Shown: piece after piece, positions 54,701-64,000 of the stretch | Position numbering within the stretch: the stretch's first letter is position 1 | Layout: the number at the start of each line of letters is the position of its first letter | DNA from: Phascolarctos cinereus | Taxonomy: Eukaryota > Chordata > Mammalia > Diprotodontia > Phascolarctidae | DNA: 64,000 nt | NCBI RefSeq assembly: GCF_002099425.1 | Contig: NW_018343955.1 | Coordinates: forward strand, 16,375,001-16,439,000 | Direction of reading: 5' to 3' | Position numbers and translations under genes: made by a program | The notes under the pieces: model-generated | What the model was told of the DNA's origin: nothing | Databases searched by the model: none | Seen by the model: only the letters and a program-made list of their open reading frames with translations

Positions 54701-55450
54701 AAGATTAGAAGCAGAAAGCTGGGAAACATTTTTATAGTGAGTGCCTCTGAGAAAGGCCTTATTTCTCAAATATATGGAGAATGGAGTCAAAAATATAAAA
54801 ATACAAGTCATTCCACAATTGATAAATAATAAAAGGTTATGAACAGGCAGTTTCCAGATGAAGAAATCAAAACTGTGTGTAGTCATATAAAAAATGCTCT
54901 AAATCACTCTTGATTAGAGAAATGCAAGTTAAAACAACCCTGAGGTACCACCTCATATCTATCAGATCGGCTAACATGACAGAAAAGGCAAATGATGAGT
55001 GCTGGAGAGAATATGGAGAAATTGGGACACTAATGTACTGTTGATGAGGATCCAACCCTTCTGGAGAGCAATTTGTAACTATTCCCAAAGGGCAATCAAA
55101 CTGTACATACCCCTTTATCTAGCAATACCTCTACTGGGTCAATATTCCAAAGAGATCATAAAAAAGGGGAAAGAACTTTAGTGCACAAAACTATTTATAG
55201 CAGCTCTTTTTTTTTGTGGTGGCAAAAAATGGAAATCATGGGAATGCCCATAAATTGGGGAATGGTTGAACAAGTTGTGGTATATGAATGTAATGGAATG
55301 CTATTATGCTATAAAACATGATGAGCAGGCAGATTTCAGAAAACCCTGGAAAGACTTACATGCACTGATGCAAAGTAAAATGGGCAGAACAATGAGAATA
55401 TTGTACACAGTATCAGCACCATTGTGCAATGATCAAGTATGATTGACTTA
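51713..55450 (+). pseudogene. L1 ORF2 remnant (endonuclease + reverse transcriptase)
   Basis: Starts with the APE endonuclease block IMTMTVNGMNFPIKQ, then CCLQKAHLN, where the catalytic Glu of the usual QETH has become K. GDLNFRLS at about 52119 is the GDFN motif. The long frame 52183-52602 gives [52 protein letters not shown] and [20 protein letters not shown] at 53397-53756. The FADD catalytic box is damaged near 53745. C-terminal pieces PKLIYLFQAIPIKLPKIFYR (54083-54301) and NKLWYMNVMECYYAIKHDE (about 55270-55330). Normal domain order and length; dead copy. Confidence 0.88.
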
Positions 55451-55822
55451 GCTCTTCTCAGCAATACAATGATCCAAGACAAGTCTAAAAGACTTATGGT
55501 AGAAAATGCTACTCACATTCAGAGAAAGAACTGATGGGACTTGAATGCAGATCAAAGTATACTATTTTCATCTGTGTGTGTGTTTTTGTTTCCTTGTGTT
55601 CCATTTCTTCTTTCACAACATGACTAATATGGAAATATATTTTACAAGTTTGCACATACATAACTTATATAAAATTGTTTATTGTCTGAGGGAGAAAGGA
55701 GAGGAAGGGGAGGGAGAAAATTTGAAACTAAAAATTTTATTTAAAAATGAATGTTAAATTTTCTTTAGATGTAATTGGAAAAAATACTATTTAAAAGAAA
55801 AAAAAAGAAAATGAAAGACAAA

Positions 55823-55944
55823 CAACAAGAAGAAATGATATCAGGAAATCAGTATGCCACATAGTAACAATGACCACACAACTTCATCATTAGAGAAAAT
55901 TGCATCCTGGATTTTTAGTTCTGACTTTGAAGCTGTAGATGTAA
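55823..55944. other. SINE tail remnant and spacer
   Basis: AACA-like tail of the interrupted SINE (to about 55832), then unassigned sequence. Confidence 0.5.
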
Positions 55945-56218
55945 GGAATAATAATAATACCAATAACATCAATTGATAGCATTTATATGGCACTTTATGG
56001 TTTGCAAAGTGCCTTACAAATATCTCATATTATTCTCACAACAATCATGTAAAATTGATGCTATTATTATCCCTATTGTATACATGAGGAAACTGAGGCA
56101 GGTAGAGGTTAAGTGGCTTGCCAGTGGTCATATAGCCAGTAAGTGTCTGAAGCAGATTATTTGAACTCAGGTTTTCCTAAGTCCAAGTCCAGCATCTATC
56201 CACTATGTCAACTAGATA
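55945..56218 (-). mobile_element. MIR/CORE-SINE with L2-like tail
   Basis: tagcatttatatggcacttt, ctatattattcccacaac-like, gaggaaactgaggcaggtag, cagtaagtgtctgaagcaga, catctatccactatgtcaac. Nearly full length. Confidence 0.88.
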
Positions 56219-56599
56219 TAAGTGAAGGTGAGAAAAGATGAGAGGAAAAGGTAATAGTTGGTAGGGGAATTCATCAAAACCTGCTGCCACTTCCTGAACT
56301 CTAGCAAACTCACCATTATGCTCTATTATTGCTTATATTCTAGGGAGAAACTGCAAAGGAGTAAGTAGAAGTTTAAAAAAAATGGAAGATTCAGGGAGCT
56401 TCCAAGGAGCAGATCCAGAAAAGGTTAGCTAGCAAACTAGCCATAGGAGTCTACAAGAAGGACCAGCAAGGAAGGAATAAGGAAAAAAAAAGTTGTCTGA
56501 AGTTTGAGCCCAGGGACAAAGCATGGATATGTAAGGGCGAGGTTTGCCTAAACATTAGCAGTATATTTTTTTAAAAAAATTTTTACTGTCTCTATAGAA
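56219..56599. other. no recognised feature
   Basis: Nothing recognised before the CR1/L3 match begins. Confidence 0.4.
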
Positions 56600-57418
56600 G
56601 AGATATAGAGACATAGGCTAGGTACTTATATTGATTCAGAACTTGGTGCATAGATGTTGCAAAGAGTTGTCATTAATAGTTTGGCATCATCTTAGGAAGA
56701 AGGTCCCAGAGACCTATGCTTGGCCCTGTTTGTCTAACAAGGTTATCAGTGGCTTACATAAGGTTATAGATGTCATGCTTATCAAATTTATGAAAGACAA
56801 AAACCTGGTAAGGATAGTTAACACACTGGATGACAGAATTAAGATTTTAAGAAATCTTGACAGATTGGGCCAAATCTAATAAAACAAAATTTCATGGGAT
56901 AAATGTAAAGTCTTATCTTAGGTTCAAAACATCAATTTTATAAGTACAAAGATGAGGAAAGAGTAGCCAGTTGAGTTTGTCTGAAAAATGCAATATGGCA
57001 GCCCAGAAGATTAATGTAATCTTAGATAGTATAAAGAGAGGCCCAGTGTCCAGGAATAAGAACATGATTGTCCTCTGGCCTGGTCTAATTACATTTGGAA
57101 GATCCCACTGTGCTCTGGCCTGAACTGTTCACATCTGGATTGTGTTCAGTTCAGATGCCAAAGTGTAGTAAACATGTTGCCAATTTAGGGAGCATCCAAA
57201 GGAGAAGACCTATAGTTGAAGGGCTGTAAATTCATACCATATGGAGATTGCTGGAAAGATATGTCTTGAGAGGTGGTGGGTTTCATTCTTTTGATGAGGC
57301 CTTCAAAGGGAGATTGGATGGCCACTGGTCAGGTATACTAGACTGGAGATTCCTTTTGGGTATAGTTTGTACTAGGTAAATCTTATATCTACTTCAGCTC
57401 TCAAATCCCATGATCTGT
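56600..57418 (+). mobile_element. CR1/L3-type LINE remnant, copy 1
   Basis: cttggtgcatagatgttgca, ggtcccagagacctatgctt, gtcatgcttatcaaatttat, gttaacacactggatgacag (protein RIVNTLDDRIKILRNLDRLG), gataaatgtaaagtcttatc, and an end cagctctcaaatcccatgat. Sense, RT palm to 3' end with an internal deletion near 57260. Confidence 0.8.
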
Positions 57419-57419
57419 T

Positions 57420-57785
57420 ATAAACTGGAGATATTTAACCTGGAGAAGGGAAGAATTAGGGGGGATGTGACAGCTATCTTCAGGCATTGTGAGGGTTATC
57501 ATGTAGAAAAGGGACTGAAATTACTCTGCCTCTGTCCCAGTAGGCAGAAATAGAAGTAATGGGTAGAGGATGCAAAGAGAAAAAAAAATAGCTTCAGTAA
57601 TTCAGTAATTAGAGTTGCCCCAAGGTAGGATGAGCTGCCTTAGGAGACAGTGGATTCCTCTTTATTACTTGCCTTCACACAGAGCCTGGCTAATCACTTA
57701 TCAGGTGTGCTGCTGAGGGAATTCTTGTGCAGGTTGAATTGTGTGGTCTTTGTGGTCCCTTCCAACTCTGAGATCCTGTGACTGC
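57420..57785 (+). mobile_element. CR1/L3-type LINE remnant, copy 2
   Basis: aaactggagatatttaacct, ggagaagggaagaattaggg, tcatgtagaaaagggactga, cccttccaactctgagatcc. The 3' part only, starting where copy 1 ends and repeating downstream CR1 sequence, so it is a second copy. Confidence 0.8.
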
Positions 57786-57954
57786 AATAAAATGAAGGTG
57801 ACTTGTAAGTACAATCTTATGCTACTCAACACAAGTTAACCCAATTAGATTCAACAAACATTAATTAAATGAATATGGTGTGTATAGTATTATTAGGTGC
57901 TTCTCTCATTGGTAGCTTCCTTCTCAGGGCCTCCATTTTGGGGACAGAACCAGG
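57786..57954. other. no recognised feature
   Basis: Short unassigned stretch. Confidence 0.4.
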
Positions 57955-58200
57955 CGAGATAAGCTTCATTCCCCTCCAGACTGTGCTCTTGGATTTCCAG
58001 ATTTCAGGCACCATGACCCCTTCTCCTCACCTCTTCTTTCCCCTCCCTTTCTGCTCCCTTTTATGTGCTGTCTTCCTCCATTAGAATGTAAGCTCCTTGA
58101 AAGCAGGGATAGTCTTTCATTGTACTTGTACTCTCATTCCCAGGCCTTAGTACAGTGCCTGGCACCCAGTAAGTGCTTAATACATGCTTCTTGCCTGCTA
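57955..58200 (+). mobile_element. L2 LINE, 3' end
   Basis: ccattagaatgtaagctcct, tgaaagcagggatagtcttt, cagtgcctggcacccagtaa, gtgcttaatacatgcttctt. Sense terminus. Confidence 0.85.
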
Positions 58201-58213
58201 GGTGCTGATGGAG

Positions 58214-58428
58214 ATACAAATCATAGCTCTTAAGTTTGAAACCGGAAGGGACCTTAGAAGTCATTGGCTATAACTCCTTATTATACAGATGAGGAAATTG
58301 AGGTTTACAAAGGCAAAAAGCCTTCCTCATGATCATACAGCTAGAAATTGTCAAAGGTGGGATATGAATCCAGGTCTTCCTGGCTTTTAACTAGGCCAGC
58401 ATTGTATTCACTATATCATGTTGCCTCA
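58214..58428 (-). mobile_element. MIR3-like SINE
   Basis: caaatcatagctcttaagtt, ggaagggaccttagaagtca, acagatgaggaaattgaggt, cctggcttttaactaggcca. Near full length. Confidence 0.85.
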
Positions 58429-58555
58429 TTAATAAAGTTTTGATATATCTCAACTCTTTTTATTTTCAGGTGGTGATTGTGAAAAAGACAACCTGAAATC
58501 CAACAACAGAACAGGGAATCTGTATGTAGGAGCTTTCAATCTTTTTTTCCCCTGG

Positions 58556-58558
<3 letters not shown>

Positions 58559-58609
<51 letters not shown>
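58559..58609. repeat. (AC)n microsatellite
   Basis: About 25 AC units without interruption. Confidence 0.97.
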
Positions 58610-58613
<4 letters not shown>

Positions 58614-59647
58614 CTTCTTGAAACTATAGAACTTGAGTTAGAAGTGGAACCCCTGCTCCAAGGTCAGCACCCATCCACTTCCCATATCTCTCCACCCCAC
58701 CTCCAAGTCCCCCAATCCATTGTTCATCTGTAGAATGGTCTAATTCCATGACATGCTTCCAGAGATGTCAACGTTATGAATTTATGCCTGTTTATCACTT
58801 TCCTTGGACCGTCCCAATAGGAGTTTAAATCTCTGTTTTATAGACATTGGCTGCAGAAACAGTTTATACGAGGTTGAAGTTATCTTAGAGTTGGTCTCAT
58901 TTCTTTTTCTTGTCTGACCTTGGGATAATGAATATAAATAGCCTTCATTTCACCTAGTAACGTATGGGAATATGAGCTACTTGGGATCTATAATACACAA
59001 AGTAACTCCCTCTATGTGAGACTTCCACTTTGTTATTTTTCCAGCTTCCAGTCTGCTTTCTGGACTTGAAGGTTTAACCTCTGGAATAGTGAAAAGTGAG
59101 TCATGCTAAACAAGCCTGCCTCTGGCCTCCAGCACCTACTGGAAAACATGGCAAGGATATATCCTAGGGGAGAGCTGCAGTGTCAACGGCGTATTAAAAT
59201 TACACAAACCTCTCTCATTCCCACTGCATCGTTTTGCTCTAGGAACATTGGAAGAAAAAAAAAACTCTTCAGAGAGGTTTCTTTTTCTTTCCTTGTTTTA
59301 AGGAAAACATAAACCCATGGCACAGTTTTATCTTTCTGGCTGAACTGCTGAGGTGTAGAATTTGCTTCTTTTCTACATCTTTGGTGTCATGGTGTCATCC
59401 ATGGAGGTTGTCAGTTACCTCTGTCTGAGGCAACAATAACATAACCTTACAAAACAAACACTGAGCTTGCCATGCAGTGAGGAAAACATCTTGATTTAAT
59501 TAAAAAATAGCAAGACTGAGTTTTCAAATGGTGTAGAGGTAATGGAAAGTAGAAAGAAGATGGGAGAATAGGGAAATGAATTCCCAGCCTGCTCCATTTT
59601 TTGTGTCCCCTTTCTCTCTGCCCAGAGACCTCTTGCTTTATCTCGTC
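58610..59647. other. no recognised feature
   Basis: About 1 kb with no repeat family. The frame at 59103-59312 (69 codons) has no motif. Confidence 0.45.
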
Positions 59648-59808
59648 CAGGGGTGAGGAACCTGTGGCCTTGAGGCCACACATGGCCCTCAAGTACAGCC
59701 CTTTGACTGAATCCAAACTTCACAGAAATGTTAATTACAGTCAGAGGGCCACACTTTAGGATCTAGAGGACCACATGCAGCCCTGAGGCAGCAGGTTCCC
59801 CACCTCTG
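59648..59808. mobile_element. short hAT-like palindromic element
   Basis: 161 bp. It starts caggggtgaggaacctgtgg and ends aggcagcaggttccccacct, ctg: long imperfect inverted termini that include tggccctcaag/ctagaggaccacatg. No coding capacity. No clean 8-bp duplication (atctcgtc/aattcttg match at 4 of 8). Same family as 828-930. Confidence 0.75.
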
Positions 59809-60466
59809 AATTCTTGGCTATACCTGGGTTGTTAGGAATGCCCCGATGCCTTTCTTCACCTCTGACCCTTTGAAAGCTTAACATTGTTTTCTTTCTCCCA
59901 TTAGAGGGCTGGAAATATGAGACTGACCTCCTATTGTTCAACCTTTGGTAGATTGACAGGGCAGAAAGAACTCTAGTTCTGGTGGCCTCTCCATTTCCCC
60001 AGAGAGATCCAAGTAACTCAAAATAAAGAGGGAAAAGGCACAAAAAAGAGGGTCTTAATTAAGTTTCTCGTTGCTCTACCCTAGTGAGGGCTTTGTCACT
60101 TCATAGCCAGGTTCTCTCTGAGTTATTAAAGGGAAATGGATTGTGACACTGATTCTCATGTAGATATATGAGATTCAGATGTTATGGGGTTTATGCTGTG
60201 TATAAAATCACACCAGGCAGGTCAGAGGGACAGAAAGAGGCAAAATGTGTAGAGACACCTGGAAATCTAGTCACAGTATACACAAATAGCCAAACCCATC
60301 CTTCAGTCAGCCACTTCAACACCTGGCTTATTTAAAATGAGAGGATTTCTTCTCTGCTTCCCTAAAACCCACCCTGTTCGTTCCACAATTCTGGCTGTTG
60401 TAATTCTTACCAATGGTCAGAGTCTCTCTACACACTTTGGTAGGACTTGGTGGTTTTATTGAAAAT
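59809..60466. other. no recognised feature
   Basis: Nothing recognised. Antisense frames at 59756-60043 and 60328-60555 carry no motif. Confidence 0.45.
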
Positions 60467-60912
60467 AGGTAGCTTGCCGTAGTGGAAAGAGCTTTAGACT
60501 TGAAATCAGATGAGATCTGGATTTGAATCCTCCCTCTGATACTTGTTATAGTCATGTGGCTAAGGACAGTAACATATATCTTTGACCCTCAGTTTCCTCA
60601 TCTATAAAATAGGGATGATAAGAATGTAGTATGAGATCATTTGGCATAATGGATAGAGATCTGGCCTCCCAGTTAGGAACAGCTGGGTTTAAATTCTGCC
60701 TCCATTGCATGTGGACTGTATGACCCTGAGTTGATTATTTAATCCCTATGTGTTTCCAGTGAACTCTTAAAGACTGTAAGTTGTAGAACAATTGCCAATG
60801 TATTTTGGTGAAGGAAGTTTCTTCATCAAGTGTTCTTCACTCACATTAAATTAAATAATGTATGCAAAATGCTTCTAAACCTTAAAGTGCTATAGAAATG
60901 TCATACGTGATC
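60467..60912 (+). mobile_element. MIR/CORE-SINE split by another SINE
   Basis: The first part (60467-60632: gtagcttgccgtagtggaaa, accctcagtttcctcatcta) and second part (60845-60912: taaataatgtatgcaaaatg, ccttaaagtgctatagaaat) are the body and L2-like tail of one element. Confidence 0.75.
60636..60838 (+). mobile_element. tRNA-headed SINE, third tail type
   Basis: atttggcataatggatagag, gaacagctgggtttaaattc and the tail gactgtaagttgtagaacaa, ttgccaatgtattttgg. Nested in the MIR-type SINE. Confidence 0.75.
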
Positions 60913-60914
60913 AT

Positions 60915-61008
60915 AATAGCTGACCTTCCTGTTGGGCTTCATGGTTACAAAGCAATTTACTCGTGTTTCCATTTGAACCTAATGACAACTCTGTAAGTTT
61001 AATTACAA
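60915..61008 (-). mobile_element. MIR/CORE-SINE tail fragment
   Basis: ataatagctgaccttcctgt followed by catggttacaaagcaattta: antisense L2-like tail only. Confidence 0.5.
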
Positions 61009-61009
61009 G

Positions 61010-61357
61010 CATCACCCTAGCTCTTACTTCAAGGCTCAGCTCCTGTCACCTTCTGTAGGAAGTCTTTCCTGATTTCTTCAGGTTGTTCTCTTGAGAATCC
61101 CACTTCCTCCAAAAAACCTTTGTACTTATTTTGAATCTATTTTGTACTTACTTAGCTGGGTATGTGTTGTTCCACACCCATACCCATTTCCAGTAGAACA
61201 TAAGTGCCTTGATATGAGACTTCCTTCCTTCCTTCCTTCCTTCCTTCCTTCCTTCCTTCCTTCCTTCCTTCCTTCCTTCCTTCCTTCCTTCCTTCCTTCC
61301 TTCCTTCCTTCCTCCCTCCCTCCCTCCCTCCCTCCCTCCCTCCCTCCCTCCCTCCCT

Positions 61358-61422
<65 letters not shown>

Positions 61423-61475
61423 CCTGGCACCTAGCACAGTCCCTGGCACAAGGTAGGTGCTTAATAAATGTGTAT
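61010..61475 (+). mobile_element. L2 LINE, 3' end, with internal microsatellite
   Basis: cttacttcaaggctcagctc, taggaagtctttcctgattt, cagtagaacataagtgcctt, then a 195-bp pyrimidine array, then cctggcacctagcacagtcc and ggtaggtgcttaataaatgt. The array replaced the T-rich spot that normally follows gagggcagggac in L2. Confidence 0.85.
61221..61415. repeat. compound (CCTT)n-(CCCT)n-(CT)n microsatellite
   Basis: About 23 CCTT units (61221-61312), about 13 CCCT units (61313-61363) and about 26 CT units (61364-61415). The 92-121-codon frames over it (LPSFLPSF; REREREGG) are low complexity, not genes. Confidence 0.98.
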
Positions 61476-61489
61476 CAAATCAATGTATT

Positions 61490-61568
61490 CTTGTCATTTC
61501 GGAAATGAGAAAAATTGAAGTTCAGAAGAGGTCCAGTGATTTACCCGTGGTCATGGCTCAGTGGTGGG
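61490..61568 (-). mobile_element. MIR-type SINE fragment
   Basis: gaaatgagaaaaattgaagt, tcagaagaggtccagtgatt and acccgtggtcatggctcagt. Confidence 0.55.
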
Positions 61569-62152
61569 GAAAGTTTTTTTTTTTGTTTTCAACACCATGC
61601 TGCCCAACTGATTTGTCTCTGGCCAGTTTTGTCTCCTGCTCACTTCATTAGCCCCTGATTGGCTGGGTAGATCAACTGTTTGGGGTTCCCACATCTGCCA
61701 CATGTGAGAACAGAGGCAGCTCTGGATCAGAGATGCCATTGGCTCAAGAGCAAGAGCAGGAGGGAGGAGGCATGGTTCCAAACTAGATCAGTCTGTCCTG
61801 CATTTTCCTAGTGCCCAAACACCAATCAACAACCATCTGTGGCTCTGGCTGTCAGAACTGAGGAGTTGCTTTGGGGAAGTTAGGACACAGACAGTAAGCA
61901 ATCTTACCCTGCAAGATTATGTCCTCTTTTCCCCACCTGCAAACAGTCTGCTTTTATTAATTAAGGTCGAAGTAGAGATGGGCACTAACAATCTAGTCAG
62001 CATTTTTACTCTGCTTGTTTGGGCTGGAGATTAGGGAGAAACAGGAGAGGTTGTCACTCTGTGTGATTCTGAGGAAAGGATGCTTGGGTAGGATGTTGCA
62101 CTCAGAGAAACTCTATCCTTACACTCACTGTTTGAGGTTCCTTCCTCAACTG

Positions 62153-62154
<2 letters not shown>
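61569..62154. other. no recognised feature
   Basis: Nothing recognised. Confidence 0.45.
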
Positions 62155-62193
<39 letters not shown>

Positions 62194-62201
62194 CGCGCGT
62201 G
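62155..62201. repeat. (GT)n with GCGCGC extension
   Basis: About 16 GT units run straight into gcgcgcacgcgcgtg, giving some 46 bp of alternating purine-pyrimidine and a small CpG cluster. Confidence 0.96.
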
Positions 62202-62654
62202 AATTTATGTGTCCCTATAAGTCAGAGCCTCTAGTACTGACAGAAGAAAGTTGTGTCTTGTGATAATATTCCTTGGAGCTCAAGGAAATCTGGTTGGAGG
62301 TACTGCCAATGGCTAGGTTTTTATTTGATAGTATAGCTTCGGGAATTCTCCTGTCTCTATCTCTAAGGAGGAACACCTATGAAAGAAGATGATACCTTTT
62401 CACAATGGATTGTGACTTTGCTAGAGGGAAAACTTCCTGGTTTCCTCTGTGCTCAAAATTCTCTCTCTGTTTCTATCTGAAACAAAAACAGAAGCAAGTC
62501 AAGCAAAATGGGGATGCTGGCCTAGGTTGGCATCTTTAACTTAAAATGGTTGTGAATCATTTCACTCATATGAGTAAAGCACCTTACTATGGCTATACAA
62601 CTGTTACTTTGAACTGATCTGGGGATTTGAACAGACTGTAGGTCAACAGTGTTA
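62202..62654. other. no recognised feature
   Basis: Nothing recognised. Confidence 0.45.
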
Positions 62655-63175
62655 CATGGTAGCCAAAAAAATCTAGTGCTTGCTGTTTTTGTAGTAGCAG
62701 CAAACTGGAAACTAAGGGGATTCCCACCTATTGGAGAATGGCTAAACAAATTATGGTATGTAAACATAATGTAATATTGTTCCATAAGAAATGATGTAAA
62801 AGACAATGTTAGCAGAAACTCAGAAAGACTTTTTTATGAACTGATGTAAAATGAAGTGAGCATAACTAGAAGAACAATGTATATGATGACAACAACATTA
62901 TAAAGAAAAACAATTTTGAAGGCTATTAGAACTCTGGTGCATGCAATGACACATCAGACTTCCAGATTATTGAAGATGAAGCACACTATCCATCTCTTTA
63001 CAGAGAGCTGATGGGCCATAAATGCAGAAGGAGACATCCATTTTTGGACATGGTCAATGAGGGATTTTTTTTCTTTGACTCATATTTATTATGAGGGTTT
63101 TAAATACTTGTCCATTTGGGGGACAGTAAAGTGGGAAGGAAAGAAATTAATGCTTGGTAATCAGAAAAAAATAAA
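62655..63175 (+). mobile_element. L1 LINE, 3' end
   Basis: gtagtagcagcaaactggaa, cacctattggagaatggcta, aacaaattatggtatgtaaa, gatgtaaaatgaagtgagca and an A-rich end. It matches the ORF2 C-terminal/3' UTR layout of the L1 at 55200-55800 but is a different subfamily. Confidence 0.85.
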
Positions 63176-63249
63176 TTAAAAATAAAAAAGTTAATGCTCT
63201 CGTAGGCTGAGTAAAAGGAGGTATAGTGTATGGAATAAGAGTTACTAGT

Positions 63250-63768
63250 TCCACACCATACTTTTCCATGGTTAGGCTAACTCTAGAATACAATATTTAG
63301 TTTTGAATGACAAATTTTAGGAAGGACATAGACAAGTCACAGCAAGGTGAGTAGTGGGATCACAAGGATGATATGAGAATGTAACAGGTCATGCCACAAT
63401 TAGGTGAAGGGACTGTGGGTGTTAAGCTCATAGAAGAGAAGATTTAAAGAGGGTATACTAATTGGCTTTGAGGGTTTTTTAGGGATATTGTGTAGAAGAT
63501 GGATTAGACTTGTATTTGGCCCCAGAAACAGTACTAGAAACAATTGCTAGAAGATGTAGAGGAGTAGTTTTGATGGAAAAGAATTTTAACAATTAGATCT
63601 ACTCAAAAGTGGAATGGTCTACCTTGAAAGGTATTAGATTTCCCTTCATTGGAAGTCTTCAATAAAATATTGCAATGATCATTTGCTGGGTCTGTTGTCA
63701 GGTGGTTTTTGTATAGATGGGCATTGGAATGGATGGCTTCTTAGGTCACATGAGATTCTGTGATTCTG
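63250..63768 (+). mobile_element. CR1/L3-type LINE, 3' end
   Basis: attttaggaaggacatagac, gagtagtgggatcacaagga, gtggaatggtctaccttgaa, ttggaagtcttcaataaaat and the usual end gagattctgtgattctg. Confidence 0.85.
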
Positions 63769-64000
63769 CAGAAGTCCTCGAGGCAGGCTACTTAGATCAT
63801 ACCCCTTCACTTGCAAGAGAAGAAGGATACACAGCTAGAGGCCCTGATGGATATCCTCCAGCTGCAGCCCCTGACTATGAAGAAATGCTTCCAACCTCTG
63901 TGTTTAGCCTTATCTGACCTACTTGTGACTTATGAATTGCAAGGCACCTGAGGTCTATTTCCCTAAGATTTGTGTATTTGTAAGAGACCCTAACTACTTT
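63769..64000 (+). other. unassigned; contains an open frame
   Basis: After the CR1/L3 end, the frame closing at 63917 reads EVLEAGYLDHTPSLAREE, then ARGPDGYPPAAAPDYEEM and LPTSVFSLI. Not recognised. It could be chance, a processed gene fragment or a terminal exon; see findings. Confidence 0.25.

Larger units (their letters stand above)
49685..55806 (+). mobile_element. L1 LINE, near full length, decayed
   Basis: A 6.1-kb sense L1: 5' end gccaagatggcagaggaaag, ORF1 remnant about 50240-51145, inter-ORF spacer to about 51700, ORF2 remnant about 51713-55450, short 3' UTR and A-rich tail. It is flanked by a target duplication, gaaaatgaaggagaaa (49665-49680) and gaaaatgaaagacaaa (55807-55822), 14 of 16 identical. 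Many stops and frameshifts in both ORFs make it inactive. Age is intermediate: the L1 is more readable than the L2 and CR1/L3 copies. Confidence 0.93.

Noticed and set aside
61091-61456. Open frames of 92-121 codons on both strands (PSFLPSF, GRKEGRKE, RERERE)
   Set aside because: Pure translations of the compound microsatellite.

Overview
The window looks like intergenic or intronic DNA from a marsupial genome. Three things point there. Many tRNA-headed SINEs have a long 3' tail resembling the end of BovB/RTE LINEs (recurring phrase ggggttttcttggca on one strand, its complement on the other). They sit beside many CORE/MIR-type SINEs and L2 fragments. A nearly full-length L1 carries a marsupial-style ORF1, inter-ORF spacer and 3' end. 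I cannot tell which marsupial. No protein-coding host gene, rRNA or tRNA gene could be identified; almost every long open frame is a translated repeat, a microsatellite or chance. About half the bases can be assigned to a repeat by eye.

Layout. 0-5 kb: scattered SINEs, a hAT fragment, L2 ends, a purine-rich tract and the C-terminal end of a LINE whose protein ends in a zinc-finger-like motif (4534-4993). 5-15 kb: L2, paired MIR-type SINEs, SINEs inside SINEs, a hAT-like element (9595-10207) and a CR1/L3 LINE remnant (13048-13975). 15.4-19.9 kb: a dense SINE pile-up in both orientations. 21-25 kb: L1 and two remnants of other LINE reverse-transcriptase ORFs. 25-27 kb: two successive L2 copies in the same orientation. 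28-36 kb: L2 antisense blocks, a decayed Tc1/mariner transposon (about 32191-33290) and a large non-repeat stretch. 36-39 kb: a CCTT microsatellite and a hAT deletion derivative with a recognisable 8-bp target duplication (37689-38212). 39.8-45.3 kb: a stack of L2 pieces in both orientations, one split by a 5'-truncated L1 with its target duplication intact. 45.9-46.3 kb: a SINE that shares its tail with the zinc-finger-tailed LINE. 46.3-49.5 kb: mostly unassigned. 49.7-55.8 kb: the L1, inserted into the tail of another copy of that SINE. 56-58 kb: CR1/L3 and L2. 58-64 kb: microsatellites, a short hAT palindrome element, nested SINEs, an L2 with a very long compound microsatellite inside it, an L1 3' end and a last CR1/L3 piece.

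No gene system works together here. What can be read is the order of insertion (older L2, CR1/L3 and MIR broken by younger SINEs and L1) and SINE-LINE partnerships visible as shared 3' tails. Four stretches might hide exons or a short ORF (58470-58525, 63770-63917, 31224-31506 on the minus strand, 48761-49294). None has enough evidence to be called a gene. Family names for SINEs and minor LINEs come from memory of consensus sequences and should be confirmed with a repeat library.
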